Assembly (NCBI GenBank): GCA_017379015.1 | Contig: JAFNXN010000009.1 | Span: 1-64,000 of the forward strand | DNA length: 64,000 nt | Direction: 5' to 3' | Origin: Alistipes sp. | Lineage (GTDB): Bacteria; Bacteroidota; Bacteroidia; Bacteroidales; Rikenellaceae | Shown here: positions 33,605 through 43,181 of the stretch, piece after piece | How positions within the stretch are numbered: position 1 is the first letter of the stretch | Layout of the letters: the number at the start of each line of letters is the position of its first letter | Made by a program: the position numbers and the translations under genes | The notes under the pieces: model-generated | The model's database searches: none | Told to the model about the DNA's origin: nothing | Seen by the model: only the letters and a program-made list of their open reading frames with translations

Positions 33605-34111
33605 CTACTTAAGGGCATCAATAAGACGCTGCGTAAAGTCTATCTTCGACGAATAGTAGAGCACCGTGGGGTTTGCAGCTATGTCGATCACAAGGTCGTA
33701 GCCATACTCCTTAGAGAAGTTCTCGATGGTCTGAAACACCCTCTGCTGGATAGGCTGGATGAGTGCCATGCGTCGCTTCATAAGCTCGCCATCGGTGCCA
33801 AATATAGACTCTTGGAAGTCGGTAGCCTCCTGCTCGCGCTGAAGGATCTCCTGCTCACGCTGCTGACGCTGGTAGTCGCTAAGCGAGTTACGCTGAGCGA
33901 TATAGTTGTTATAGAGTGTCTCCACATCGCGGAACTTAGCATCGACCTGCGCTTGATACTCCTGAGATAGACTTTCGATCTGGTCGAGAGCAGCGGTGTA
34001 CTCGCCTATCGACTTAAAGATCTTCTCGCTATTGACAACCATATAGTTTTGTGCCGACACAGCGGTAATGCTCAACACCAATGCCACAAAGGCTACTATC
34101 ACTCTTCTCAT
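33605..34111 (-). CDS. OmpH/Skp family periplasmic chaperone (second copy)
   Basis: A 168-residue paralogue of the neighbouring OmpH protein, with signal peptide ending SAQN and a helical, Gln- and Glu-rich central segment (DQIESLSQEYQAQVDAKF...RQQREQEILQREQEATDF). The gap to bamA (182 nt) is larger than usual for an operon and may hold its own promoter; I see no clear one. Confidence 0.9.
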   Translation of the reverse strand: MRRVIVAFVALVLSITAVSAQNYMVVNSEKIFKSIGEYTAALDQIESLSQEYQAQVDAKFRDVETLYNNYIAQRNSLSDYQRQQREQEILQREQEATDFQESIFGTDGELMKRRMALIQPIQQRVFQTIENFSKEYGYDLVIDIAANPTVLYYSSKIDFTQRLIDALK

Positions 34112-34293
34112 TGCTTCAATAGTTTTTTGTTAATAACTCATAGTTCAGAATCAGCCTTCAGCGTCTGATCCTCACTATTATAATGCTCCGTAACGCAAAT
34201 TTATTGCCAGAGATAGATATTTATACTCGCAACACGGCTATCACCACACTCATTACCGCCCCTCGCTATATCCACTCTCGCATATGCGCTCTA

Positions 34294-36852
34294 CTAGAAC
34301 TGCTGGCCTAGGACGAAGTGGAACTGTGAGCCGCTACGCTTGGTACTGCCGTAAGCAGGGTCGAAGCCGTAACCCCAGTCGATACCCAACATACCAACGA
34401 TAGGGAGGTAGAGTCGTACGCCAACACCCGCCGAACGCTTAATCTTAAAGGGCGAGAACTCCTTCCATGAGTTGAAGCCATTACCACCCTCGAGGAATCC
34501 AAGCACATATATCGACGAGCTAGGCTTCATGATTATAGGGTAACGAAGCTCCATGGTGTACTTGTTATATCCCACAGAGTAGTAGCTCGAAGGATCGAGA
34601 GCACCATCCTCATAACCACGTAGCGCGATGATGTCGACACCATATATATTATAACCAGTCATACCGTCACCACCGATCTCGAAACGCTCGAATGGCGACA
34701 CCTTATCCTTATTATAGTGACCCAGATAACCCATCTCAGCACCGAGCATAAGCACAAGGTTCTGATTTGAGGTAAGCGGGAAGTACCAGCGGCCCTTCAA
34801 CATCCACTTGTGGAACTCGATCCAACGGTAGCGATCCTGATCCGAGAGCGACTTATCAGCATAGTTCTTGCCATCCCACAACGAGAATGGAGGTGTCAGC
34901 TGTGCCGAGAGCGTAAACTCAGATCCCGAGCGCGAGTAGAACGGCGCATCGACAGACGAACGCTGGAGAACAAGCTTAAGCGAGAGGGTGTTAGCCACAC
35001 CATCGCTGATGATAAAGGAGTTCCAGCCCTTGAGACCGTAACGCTGGTAGCCCAACTCACCGAAGAAGGTGAAGTAGGGATCGGGCCAGTGCATACGCTT
35101 ACCAAAGCCCACAGCAAGACCCATCGAGCGATAGTGCATCGTGGCATTCTGCCAAACGTAGTAGGCATTATTCTGCTCCGAGATGTAGCCCGAGACGGTG
35201 AACGAGTTAGGGCGACGACCACCGAGCCATGGATCAGTGAAGCTAAGCGACAACGCCTTGTAATAGGTACCATTGGTCTGTCCCGAGATAGAGAGCTTCT
35301 GGTTCTGTCCCGATGGGTAGGGACGCCAAGCACCCTTCTTGAAGAAGTCGCGCACCGAGAGGTTGTTGAGCGTGATACCCACAGAGCCGACAAAGGTTCC
35401 AGAGCCGAAACCACCGGCAATATTGAACTGGTCAGAGGCCTTCTCCACGAGTGGCCAGTTGACATCTACCAGCTCGTCGGATACAGGCTGGATGTCGGGC
35501 ATGATCGCCTGCTCATCGAAGTGACCCATACCCATAAGCATACGCATGGTCTGCATGAGTAGCGCGCGGTTATATAGCTCGCCAGGGCGAACATAGAGCT
35601 CACGACGGATAACCTCGTCGTTGACACGCATATTACCCGATATGCCGACGTTGTTGACCGTGAAAGGCTTACCCTCGTAGATGCGGATCTCGAGATCCAA
35701 AGAGTCGGGTCCCACGACGATCTCGGCAGGCTCGATCTGCGACATCAGATAGCCATTATTCTGGTATAGCGACGAGATGGAGATCTCCTCGGGGTTCATC
35801 TCGCGACCGATACCAAGACGCTTGTGCAGCGACTTCTTGTCGTAGATATCGCCCTTCTGGACACCGAGCATACTCTCGAGGTATGCCGTCTCGTAGATCG
35901 AGTTACCAACCCACTTAACATCGCGAATATAGAAGCGCGAGCCCTCCTCAACCTCGATGTCGACACCGAGCGTCACATCGTCGATAAAGTAGATTGAGTC
36001 GCGGACAATGTTAGCGTTGCGGAAGCCCTGCGAATTGTAGAAGTCGAGGAGCTTGAGCTTATCCTCCTCATAGTCCTCCTCGAGGAGCTTACGGTTTTGG
36101 AAGAAGAGGATGCTCTTCTGGTGGGTCTTCTTGAAGGTACGGCGAAGACGCTTATCGTCGAACTCATCGTTGCCGATAAAGTTAATTGCGCCAACCCTGA
36201 CCTTAGGGCCACGATCTATGATGAAGGTGACGTTGACACACTGCTCGTAGGTGGTATCGTTGTCGATGCGCACATCAACGTTACATGTGCGGTAGCCCTT
36301 ATCCGAATAGTGCTCCTTGATGAGCTTGATATTTTTGTCGATGACGTAGTCCGAGAGCTCGGTATTACGACGTAGCTTAAGCACATCGCGGAGATCATCC
36401 TTCTTGCTCTTGGTGACACCCTCAAAGTCCCAGGTAAGGATACGTGGACGCTCCTTGAGGAATACCTCGAGGTCGAGCGAGTCACCCTCGATGGTTGCAC
36501 CTATCTGGATATTCGAGAAGTAGCGAGGTGCCCACAGACGCTGCATGGCGTTGGGGATGAAGTTGCTTGGCAGATATATTGAGTCGCCCTCCTGAAGGCC
36601 TGCCGACGACTTCAAAATACTATGGTTAAGATACTTAACACCATGGAGGTTGACCTTACGGATGTAGTAGAGCCTTGGTGTGGTGTCGTCATACATAGGC
36701 GCATCGGGGTCGAAGCCCGTAGTGTCGACATCGCGGCTAAACTCCTCGCCCATAACATAACCCGTAGACTCGGTCTGCTGCGCACCTACTCGCTGCGCAC
36801 CACAGATAAGAGCTACGAGGGCAATAATAGCTATTTTGAAATATCTTATCAT
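34294..36852 (-). CDS. bamA: outer-membrane protein assembly factor BamA
   Basis: The central barrel of the Bam complex that inserts outer-membrane proteins. The 852-residue protein has a signal peptide (ending GAQ), about five POTRA domains across residues 55-470 (repeated patterns such as GDIYDKKSL and FTVNNVGISGN) and a C-terminal 16-strand barrel. The last strand ends in phenylalanine (HFVLGQQF), the outer-membrane sorting signal. It overlaps the uppS end by 4 bp, so the genes are coupled. Confidence 0.96.
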   Translation of the reverse strand: MIRYFKIAIIALVALICGAQRVGAQQTESTGYVMGEEFSRDVDTTGFDPDAPMYDDTTPRLYYIRKVNLHGVKYLNHSILKSSAGLQEGDSIYLPSNFIPNAMQRLWAPRYFSNIQIGATIEGDSLDLEVFLKERPRILTWDFEGVTKSKKDDLRDVLKLRRNTELSDYVIDKNIKLIKEHYSDKGYRTCNVDVRIDNDTTYEQCVNVTFIIDRGPKVRVGAINFIGNDEFDDKRLRRTFKKTHQKSILFFQNRKLLEEDYEEDKLKLLDFYNSQGFRNANIVRDSIYFIDDVTLGVDIEVEEGSRFYIRDVKWVGNSIYETAYLESMLGVQKGDIYDKKSLHKRLGIGREMNPEEISISSLYQNNGYLMSQIEPAEIVVGPDSLDLEIRIYEGKPFTVNNVGISGNMRVNDEVIRRELYVRPGELYNRALLMQTMRMLMGMGHFDEQAIMPDIQPVSDELVDVNWPLVEKASDQFNIAGGFGSGTFVGSVGITLNNLSVRDFFKKGAWRPYPSGQNQKLSISGQTNGTYYKALSLSFTDPWLGGRRPNSFTVSGYISEQNNAYYVWQNATMHYRSMGLAVGFGKRMHWPDPYFTFFGELGYQRYGLKGWNSFIISDGVANTLSLKLVLQRSSVDAPFYSRSGSEFTLSAQLTPPFSLWDGKNYADKSLSDQDRYRWIEFHKWMLKGRWYFPLTSNQNLVLMLGAEMGYLGHYNKDKVSPFERFEIGGDGMTGYNIYGVDIIALRGYEDGALDPSSYYSVGYNKYTMELRYPIIMKPSSSIYVLGFLEGGNGFNSWKEFSPFKIKRSAGVGVRLYLPIVGMLGIDWGYGFDPAYGSTKRSGSQFHFVLGQQF

Positions 36853-37580
36853 TTGGTTTCAGTACTTTCTGCAATAAGACCATAGCGGCGCTCACGCGAG
36901 GCATACACCTCAAGGGCACGCTTAAACTCCTGCTCATCGAAATCGGGCCATAGCACCTCGGGGAAGTAGAACTCAGCGTAGGATGCCTGCCACAACAAGA
37001 AGTTGCTCAAGCGACACTCACCACTGGTGCGCACCACAAGGTCGGGATCGGGGATGTCACGAGTCATAAGATGCTCCGCGATGGTCGACTCGGTGATCTG
37101 CTCTGGCGAGAGCTCACCTGCGGCAACACGCCTAGCCACGGCCTCAGCGGCGAGCACTATCTCGCGACGCGACGAGTAGTTAAAAGCAAGCACCAACGTG
37201 AGCTTATCGCCCCCTGCCGTGGTGCTCTCGATGCGATCAATCATCTGAAGCACACGCTCCGAGAAGCGGTTGCGCTCGCCAATGATCTGGATCCTCACAC
37301 CCTGCTTGATAAGCTCGGGGGCCTCACCCACAACACTCTTGCAGAAGAGCTCCATGATGGCATCTACCTCAGCCTGTGGACGTCCCCAGTTCTCGGTCGA
37401 GAAGGCGTAAAGAGTCAACCACTTAACACCACACTCGACAGCAGCACGAACAACACATCGCACCGACTCGACGCCTGCAATGTGACCCTCGTATCGCTCC
37501 TTGCCTCGCTGCTTAGCCCAGCGACCATTACCATCCATAATGATGGCTACATGTTGTGGTATTGAATGTTGCTTGCTCAT
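36849..37580 (-). CDS. uppS: isoprenyl transferase (undecaprenyl diphosphate synthase)
   Basis: Makes the C55 carrier lipid for peptidoglycan and surface glycans. The 243-residue protein has the cis-prenyltransferase motif [14 protein letters not shown] (catalytic Asp16), the [13 protein letters not shown] loop, and [26 protein letters not shown]. ATG start at 37580, with the promoter at 37591-37622. It leads the uppS-bamA unit. Confidence 0.96.
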   Translation of the reverse strand: [243 protein letters not shown]

Positions 37581-37590
37581 AATAATCTCG

Positions 37591-37622
37591 CAAATGTAAA
37601 CAAATTAATTATATTTTCCCAA
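37591..37622 (-). promoter_or_regulatory. promoter of the uppS-bamA unit
   Basis: On the minus strand TTG (37620-37622), 21-nt spacer and TACATTTG (37591-37598) match the Bacteroidota consensus. The -7 box is 10 nt from the ATG, so the transcript would be nearly leaderless. Confidence 0.7.
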
Positions 37623-37727
37623 TGCGCAACACACTTTTTCGCACGCATACGCACGCATATTGCAAATATCACACTGATAACCAGTGTTTTACAACATGTG
37701 CAAATCTAGCACTAGAACCCTCGCTTA

Positions 37728-38597
37728 TTAACGACTATCAACGCCCCACATCATCTTTTCTCGTAACGTGTCGTAGAACGTATTATTATGTGGCGTGGCG
37801 AGAATAAGTTGCTCCTCGGCAATTCGTAGCTCGATCTCGGCACCATCGTGGAGCGTGTAGGTGCGGTTGTCCAGCGACAGAAAGGCATCGCCCCCGCGAG
37901 CATTAAGACGCAGCGTTATAAGGCTGCTATCGGGGACCACAACGGGACGCATCGTGAGGTTGTGAGGGGCAAGAGGCGAGAGTATCAGGCAGCGACACAT
38001 CGGGTCGACGATAGGGCCTCCAGCACTCAGCGAGTATGCCGTAGAGCCCGTAGGGGTCGAGATGATAAGGCCATCACCATGGTAGGTAGCTATACGCTTC
38101 GAGTTGATAAGAGCCTCCACCGAGATCATCGTAGCACCATGACGATGTATCGTTACCTCGTTAAGTGCCAGTGCATTACCGCCGCAATCTACATCACCTC
38201 GTACGCTCAACATCTCGCGACGCTCGAAGCAGAGATCTCCGCTACGGATGCGCTCGAAAAGCTCCTCGATGCCCTCACCATTATCGGCAGTGAGGTAACC
38301 TAAGCGACCGCAGTTGATACCAACAATCGGGGTCTTGGCATCGGGGCGAAGCTCCACGGCATCGAGCAACGTGCCATCGCCACCATAGGCAACAAGGACA
38401 TCATTACCCGTGGGTAGTGGCATCACACGATAGCGATGCTCAGCGGCGATGCTAACCCCCAAAAGATGCTCAATAACATTGGCAAAGTCCTCATTTATAG
38501 AGTATTCAAAGCCAAACTTGCTAATCAACGAGAGTATCGTGCGAAGCTGCTCGGGGCGGTGACGAAGCTCCTTGCGAGAAAAAAGTATTATATTCAT
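37728..38597 (-). CDS. nadK: NAD kinase
   Basis: Phosphorylates NAD to NADP in the cytoplasm. The 289-residue protein has the hallmark GGDGT at residues 72-76 (Asp74), the following INCGRLGYLT, and the NE motif region ALNEVTIHR near 147, then DGLIISTPTGSTAYSLSAGGPI. ATG start at 38597, which overlaps the divergent pdxJ promoter, so regulation of the two genes may be linked. Confidence 0.95.
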   Translation of the reverse strand: MNIILFSRKELRHRPEQLRTILSLISKFGFEYSINEDFANVIEHLLGVSIAAEHRYRVMPLPTGNDVLVAYGGDGTLLDAVELRPDAKTPIVGINCGRLGYLTADNGEGIEELFERIRSGDLCFERREMLSVRGDVDCGGNALALNEVTIHRHGATMISVEALINSKRIATYHGDGLIISTPTGSTAYSLSAGGPIVDPMCRCLILSPLAPHNLTMRPVVVPDSSLITLRLNARGGDAFLSLDNRTYTLHDGAEIELRIAEEQLILATPHNNTFYDTLREKMMWGVDSR

Positions 38598-38628
38598 TGT
38601 CGCAGAATGAAAAAAAATCGTAACTTTG
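38597..38628 (+). promoter_or_regulatory. pdxJ promoter
   Basis: TTG (38597-38599), 21-nt spacer, TAACTTTG (38621-38628). The start codon follows 23 nt later. It shares bases with the nadK start region on the opposite strand. Confidence 0.8.
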
Positions 38629-38651
38629 CTTTTGCAAAGATAGAAAAAATT

Positions 38652-39383
38652 ATGACAAAACTAAGCGTAAATATCAATAAGATTGCCGTTGTGCGCAATT
38701 CACGCGGCGGAAATATGCCCAATCTGCTCGAAGCAGCACTCAACATCGAACGCTTTGGCGCAGATGGTATCACCGTACACCCACGTCCCGATGCTCGTCA
38801 TATTCGCTACAGCGACGTTCGCGAGCTTAAGGCAAACATCGCAACAGAGCTAAATGTCGAGGGTAACCCCATCGAGAGCTTCTGCGAGCTTGTCGAGCAG
38901 GTGCGCCCCGCACAGGTTACACTAGTGCCCGATGCCGAGGATGCCATCACCTCGTCGGCAGGCTGGGACACGATCAAGCATCGCGACTTTCTACGTCAGA
39001 TGGCTGAGCGTTTCCACCGTGCAGGCATTCGCGTGTCAATCTTCGTAGACCCTAAGGTTGAGATGGTTACAGCAGCCAAGGAGTGTGGTGCCGACCGTGT
39101 TGAGCTATACACCGAGGCCTATGCCGCAGGCTATAGTGCCGACCGCGAAAAGGCTATCGAGCCATACGTGGCAGCAGCCGAGGAGGCACGTCGCGTGGGT
39201 CTTGGGCTGAATGCTGGTCACGACCTTAACACCGAGAACCTGCAATACTTCATCGAGCGCATACCATGGGTTGACGAGGTCTCAATAGGTCACGCACTAA
39301 TCAGCGATGCTCTCTACTGGGGACTCGAGAACACCGTGGCAACATACCAACGCTGTATTCGTCGCGCCCACAACAAAGAGTAG
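38652..39383 (+). CDS. pdxJ: pyridoxine 5'-phosphate synthase
   Basis: Condenses 3-amino-1-hydroxyacetone phosphate with deoxyxylulose phosphate in vitamin B6 synthesis. The start is ATG 38652 (LSVNINKIAVVRNSRGGNMPN); the longer open frame reaching back to 38436 lies inside nadK and is rejected. The 243-residue protein shows HPRPDARHIR, SIFVDP, VELYTEAYA and GLNAGHDLNTEN, all typical of the TIM-barrel family. It is monocistronic or with the cca gene, which follows by 7 nt. Confidence 0.95.
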   Translation: MTKLSVNINKIAVVRNSRGGNMPNLLEAALNIERFGADGITVHPRPDARHIRYSDVRELKANIATELNVEGNPIESFCELVEQVRPAQVTLVPDAEDAITSSAGWDTIKHRDFLRQMAERFHRAGIRVSIFVDPKVEMVTAAKECGADRVELYTEAYAAGYSADREKAIEPYVAAAEEARRVGLGLNAGHDLNTENLQYFIERIPWVDEVSIGHALISDALYWGLENTVATYQRCIRRAHNKE

Positions 39384-39390
39384 TCGAGCA

Positions 39391-40788
39391 ATGCCACTTA
39401 AACATCCGATATTCAAACATATCATGCAGACCGTCGACAGCATGGGCCTAGAGGCCTATGTCATAGGCGGTTATGTACGCGACCACTACCTCCATCGCCC
39501 CTCGTCCGACATCGACGTTGTGGTGGTGGGCAACGGCGTTGCCGTGGCCGAGGAGCTGGGACGCAAGCTAGGTGCTAAGGTGACGATATTTAAGACCTAC
39601 GGCACAGCAATGCTCCAGTGGCGAGGCGTAGAGATCGAGTTTGTGGGGGCACGCCGCGAGAGCTACACCCCCGAGTCGCGCAACCCACAGGTGGAGCCAG
39701 GCACGCTGCGTGACGACCAGTGTCGTCGTGACTTCACGATAAATGCCCTGGCGTGGTCGCTCAATGGCGACAGCTTCGGCGAACTCGTAGACCCCTTTGG
39801 TGGTCTTGACGACCTTGACGACTGCATAATACGCACCCCCTGTGAGCCAGATAAGACATTCTCGGACGACCCACTGCGCATGATGCGAGGCATACGCTTC
39901 GCCTCACAGCTGGGCTTCGACATCGACGATGAGACATTCGAGGGTATATGTCGTCAGGCAGAGCGCATAAAGATAATCACACGCGAACGTATCGCCGTGG
40001 AGCTCAACAAGATAATGGCATCGCCCGTGCCATCTATCGGCATCACGCTGATGCGCAACGCAGGACTCCTAAAGCACATACTCCCCGAGCTTGACCGCAT
40101 GGCTGGCGTGGAGCGACGTGGCAAGCATGGGCACAAGGACAACTTTGAACACACGATGAAGGTGCTCGACAACGTTGCCAAACGCTCCGACGACATCTGG
40201 CTACGCTGGGCGGCACTCCTCCACGACATAGGCAAGCCCCTAACAAAGGCCTACGACACACGCACAGGGTGGACCTTCCACCAGCACGAGGCGGTAGGCT
40301 CAAAGCTTATCCCTCAGCTCTTTAGGCGTCTACGACTGCCCCTCACCGAGCCGATGCGCTTTGTGCAGAAGATGGTATTCCTGCACATGCGTCCCATAGT
40401 GCTCTCGGAGGATCTCGTGACCGACTCTGCGGTGCGTCGCCTACTCTTCGAGGCGGGTGACGACATCGACAAGCTGATGCTGCTCTGCGAGGCAGACATC
40501 ACCTCGGGCATCGACAGCAAGGTGCAACGCTACATGCGCAACTTCGAGCTTGTGCGCACAAAGCTACACGACCTTGAGGAGCGCGACCGCATACGCAACT
40601 TCCAGCCACCAATCACCGGCGACATCATCATGCGCACCTACAACCTCCCACCATCGGGCATCATCGGCGAGATTAAGGAGGTGATAAAGAATGCCATTCT
40701 CGATGGTGTGATACCCAACGACTACGATGCTGCCTACAGCCTTATGGAGCAGGAGGCGGCACGTCGAGGCATAAGCAAACAGGAGTAA
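39391..40788 (+). CDS. cca: CCA-adding enzyme / polynucleotide adenylyltransferase with HD domain
   Basis: Adds or repairs the 3' CCA of tRNA. The start is ATG 39391 (MPLKHPIFKHI), 465 residues. The nucleotidyltransferase signature is YVIGGYVRD...SSDIDVVVVG (about 22-50) with DDQCRRDFTINAL next, and RMMRGIRFASQLGF for the RNA-binding part. An HD domain follows (ALLHDIGKP), common in the bacterial family. The single tRNA gene in this window (42033-42106) encodes its own CCA. Confidence 0.93.
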   Translation: MPLKHPIFKHIMQTVDSMGLEAYVIGGYVRDHYLHRPSSDIDVVVVGNGVAVAEELGRKLGAKVTIFKTYGTAMLQWRGVEIEFVGARRESYTPESRNPQVEPGTLRDDQCRRDFTINALAWSLNGDSFGELVDPFGGLDDLDDCIIRTPCEPDKTFSDDPLRMMRGIRFASQLGFDIDDETFEGICRQAERIKIITRERIAVELNKIMASPVPSIGITLMRNAGLLKHILPELDRMAGVERRGKHGHKDNFEHTMKVLDNVAKRSDDIWLRWAALLHDIGKPLTKAYDTRTGWTFHQHEAVGSKLIPQLFRRLRLPLTEPMRFVQKMVFLHMRPIVLSEDLVTDSAVRRLLFEAGDDIDKLMLLCEADITSGIDSKVQRYMRNFELVRTKLHDLEERDRIRNFQPPITGDIIMRTYNLPPSGIIGEIKEVIKNAILDGVIPNDYDAAYSLMEQEAARRGISKQE

Positions 40789-40803
40789 GACTCGATAGAT
40801 GAT

Positions 40804-41886
40804 ATGATTTGGGGAGTGGTTGCGGGTATGGCCATCTATCTAGGGGCTAACCTATATCTATTTATACGCCTTTGGCAGGCTCTCGGCGAGCTGCCAACAC
40901 CCTGGCGTGTACTATTCGCCATGCTCTTCTGGTTGTTGTCCGTGGCACTTTTCGTTGCTATCGCAGCACGCAACCTACCCCTTGGCGAGGTGGTGCAGCG
41001 CACACTCTTCACCCTAGGCTCGTGGTGGATGGTATTCCTGCTATATATGGTGCTTGCCACGGCGATCATGGATGTTGCTCATGCGATGTTTCCTCAGCTG
41101 CAGCATGGAGTGTGGTATGCACTGGGGATCACCACGATAGTGCTTATAGCCGGGAATATAAACTACCACCATCCTCGCATTGAAAGCCTTCAAATTCAGA
41201 CAGATAAGCCGCTTGATGAGCTACGTATAGTTGCCCTTAGCGATGTTCACCTTGGCTATGGCACAGGTCGTAGGGCGTTGGCACGCTATGTCGATATGAT
41301 AAACGCGCAAAAGCCCGACGTGGTAGTTATCGTGGGCGACCTCATAGATAATAGCATACGACCTGTTGTAGAGGCGCGTATGGAGGAGGAGCTACAACGA
41401 CTCTCAGCCCCCAAAGGCGTCTATATGGTGGCGGGAAACCACGAGTATATATCGGGCATTGACGCTTGCAAGGAGTTTGTGCAGCGAACACCTATACACC
41501 TGTTGCGCGATAGTGTGATTAGGGTCGATGAGGCGGTGGCTATTATTGGGCGTGACGATCGAATGAACAAGCGTCGCAAGAGTGTCAAGGAGTTGACGGA
41601 TAGCACTGATAAGCAATGCTTTACGATTGTGCTCGATCATCAGCCATACGATATAGCTCAGAGCGATAAATGTGGCGTAGATCTCCACATCTCGGGACAT
41701 ACACACCGAGGTCAGGTGTGGCCTATAAGCTGGCTTACGGATGCCATCTACGACCAGAGTCACGGCTACCGCAAGTGGTCGTCGACACACGCCTATGTGC
41801 TTCAGGGGCTATCTCTCTGGGGTCCGCCGTTCCGCATCGGCACACATAGCGATATGCTGGTGGTAGATATCAAGCATAAAAAGTAG
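40804..41886 (+). CDS. membrane-anchored metallophosphoesterase
   Basis: A 360-residue protein with four N-terminal membrane helices (about 1-25, 33-55, 68-92, 104-119) and a calcineurin-like phosphoesterase domain. Metal motifs are SDVHLG (Asp147, His149), GDLID (Asp179), GNHEY (Asn212-His213) and SGHTHRGQ. This is the YkuE/YaeI-type architecture; homologues act on lipid A precursors such as UDP-diacylglucosamine or on other phosphoesters, so the substrate here is unknown. Start is ATG 40804. Confidence 0.88.
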   Translation: MIWGVVAGMAIYLGANLYLFIRLWQALGELPTPWRVLFAMLFWLLSVALFVAIAARNLPLGEVVQRTLFTLGSWWMVFLLYMVLATAIMDVAHAMFPQLQHGVWYALGITTIVLIAGNINYHHPRIESLQIQTDKPLDELRIVALSDVHLGYGTGRRALARYVDMINAQKPDVVVIVGDLIDNSIRPVVEARMEEELQRLSAPKGVYMVAGNHEYISGIDACKEFVQRTPIHLLRDSVIRVDEAVAIIGRDDRMNKRRKSVKELTDSTDKQCFTIVLDHQPYDIAQSDKCGVDLHISGHTHRGQVWPISWLTDAIYDQSHGYRKWSSTHAYVLQGLSLWGPPFRIGTHSDMLVVDIKHKK

Positions 41887-41989
41887 GGGCAAAATAGCAG
41901 AGGATTCAGGGATAAGCGCGGACATCGTTTTCTCTTTGACTACCTTTGATGCCTGAAGAGGTCTGTTTTTTAGGCGTAAATTTAGGCGC

Positions 41990-42031
41990 AAAAAAAGTAA
42001 ATCCCCTCCACACTGCTGTGTAGAAGGGATT
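41990..42031 (-). terminator. intrinsic terminator after tRNA-Cys
   Basis: On the minus strand AAATCCC...GGGGATTT with an inner ACACAGCAGTGT stem is followed by ACTTTTTTT. It directly follows the tRNA 3' end. Confidence 0.85.
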
Positions 42032-42032
42032 T

Positions 42033-42106
42033 TGGAGGTCTGAAGCGGATTCGAACCGCTGTACGAGGTTTTGCAGACCTCTGCCTAGCCACTCGGCCAT
42101 CAGACC
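42033..42106 (-). tRNA. tRNA-Cys (anticodon GCA)
   Basis: A 74-nt cloverleaf including an encoded CCA end. Acceptor arm GGTCTGA / TCAGACC, anticodon arm AGAGGTC-loop with CTGCAAA containing GCA, and T arm AGCGG-TTCGAAT-CCGCT. The discriminator base is U, as is usual for tRNA-Cys. A promoter precedes it and a terminator follows, so it is a single-gene transcript. Confidence 0.97.
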
Positions 42107-42124
42107 ATTTGTCCAACCGGAGTG

Positions 42125-42154
42125 CAAAGATAGATATTATTTATCAATTTCCAA
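42125..42154 (-). promoter_or_regulatory. tRNA-Cys promoter
   Basis: On the minus strand TTG (42152-42154), 19-nt spacer and TATCTTTG (42125-42132); transcription would start about 12 nt before the tRNA. Confidence 0.8.
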
Positions 42155-42273
42155 AACTTTTGCGAAAAATATTTTGCCAACGTCAATTATTATGCACTAT
42201 TCGCCGTTATTTACATTTTTATTACTATATTTGATTTACAAATCTAACTAACACTTAAATACATTGTAAGCTT

Positions 42274-42963
42274 ATGAAGCGTTATTTTATCTATCTATCA
42301 TTGATTGCTGCAATGATGGTTCAGTCGTGCATCACGATTAATACCACTCCTAAGGAGGATGCTAAGCAGGAGCCTGCTGTAGAGCAGACAGTTGAGGCTG
42401 AAGCTACTGCTGAGGCTGAGGCTGCTGTTGAGCGTGTATACGCTTGTGGCTATGATGGCTATGTCTCTATTCGCGAGACTGCATCATACAAGGGCACAAA
42501 GCTTGGTAACTTCGATAATGGTCCTGATGGAGCAGTCCTCTTGGAGGATCTAGGTGAGTGGATGAAGATTGAGTATTACGGCATTGTGGGCTATGTAACA
42601 TCGTTCTATGTTCAGGATACCCCATCTGAGCCATATAATGGTCGACTCACACCTGACGACCTTGCAGGCGTATGGGCCGGCAATGGTGGTTTCATGCTCT
42701 TCATTTTTGATAATGGTACTTGGGAGTATGGCTACGACAATGCTGCACAGAAGGGTACTTACGTTATGCAGAACGGCAGCCTTAAACTAGATGATGATTG
42801 GGTAATTAACGTTGACGAGGCAAGCAAGACGCTTGAGGGTTTTCAGCGTTGTGGCTTTGTTAACAACTACGATGAGGATGGCGGTGGCTATGGCTGCATC
42901 ACACGTGCCGACTTCAAGGCGGCAGGCAAGGCTCTCTTGAAGGAGCTTCGCAGCAACAAGTAG
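42274..42963 (+). CDS. SH3-domain lipoprotein
   Basis: A 229-residue lipoprotein (lipobox MVQSC, Cys19). After a Glu/Ala-rich linker (residues 26-53, VEQTVEAEATAEAEAA), residues 55-115 form a bacterial SH3-like domain (GYDGYVSIRETASYKGTKLGNFDNGPDGAVLLEDLGEWMKIEYYGIVGYVTSFYV), a common cell-wall-binding module. The C-terminal part (125-229) is Gly/Asp-rich and unassigned. The -7 box TATATTTG (42236-42243) precedes it, with no clean -33. It ends in its own terminator. Confidence 0.83.
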   Translation: MKRYFIYLSLIAAMMVQSCITINTTPKEDAKQEPAVEQTVEAEATAEAEAAVERVYACGYDGYVSIRETASYKGTKLGNFDNGPDGAVLLEDLGEWMKIEYYGIVGYVTSFYVQDTPSEPYNGRLTPDDLAGVWAGNGGFMLFIFDNGTWEYGYDNAAQKGTYVMQNGSLKLDDDWVINVDEASKTLEGFQRCGFVNNYDEDGGGYGCITRADFKAAGKALLKELRSNK

Positions 42964-42987
42964 TCACTCTTCAACGAGTATAAGCAG

Positions 42988-43024
42988 GGCTGGCAGGGGC
43001 ACACCTTGTCAGCCTCTTGTTTTT
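42988..43024 (+). terminator. terminator of the SH3 lipoprotein gene
   Basis: GGCTGGCA (42988-42995) pairs with TGTCAGCC (43007-43014), followed by TCTTGTTTTT. Confidence 0.8.
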
Positions 43025-43037
43025 CTGCTCTGCCAGT

Positions 43038-43083
43038 CACCAAGTAACGCGAGCAACAGGGGTGGGGTCATGCGTTACTGGTG
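43038..43083. repeat. 13-bp inverted repeat in spacer
   Basis: CACCAAGTAACGC (43038-43050) and GCGTTACTGGTG (43072-43083) form a stem with one mismatch and a G-rich loop. It lies between the SH3-lipoprotein terminator and the degP stop, in the transcript path of degP on the minus strand. Confidence 0.6.
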
Positions 43084-43104
43084 TTACTGGGGAGAGTAAA
43101 GAGG

Positions 43105-43154
43105 ACAGAGAGTGTACAGAGAGGAAACAGAGAGAAGACAATGAAAACAGGGAG
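43105..43154. repeat. 11-bp purine tandem repeat (ACAGAGAG unit)
   Basis: ACAGAGAG occurs at 43105, 43116 and 43127 (period 11), with decayed units ACAATGAA (43138) and ACAGGGAG (43147, period 9-11). The tract is almost purely purine on the plus strand. The 76-residue open frame that crosses it has no support as a gene. Confidence 0.65.
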
Positions 43155-43181
43155 AGAACAAACGCTCCCTCCCTGAAAACT

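Noticed and set aside
34810..35562. 250-residue open frame on the plus strand
   Set aside because: It lies wholly antisense to bamA and its protein has no recognisable domain; it exists because of the codon bias of bamA.
38436..38651. N-terminal extension of pdxJ
   Set aside because: It overlaps nadK and would precede the pdxJ promoter's -7 box; the ATG at 38652 matches the family start.
43105..43154. CRISPR array
   Set aside because: Unit of 11 bp with only 3-nt variable parts, no cas genes.
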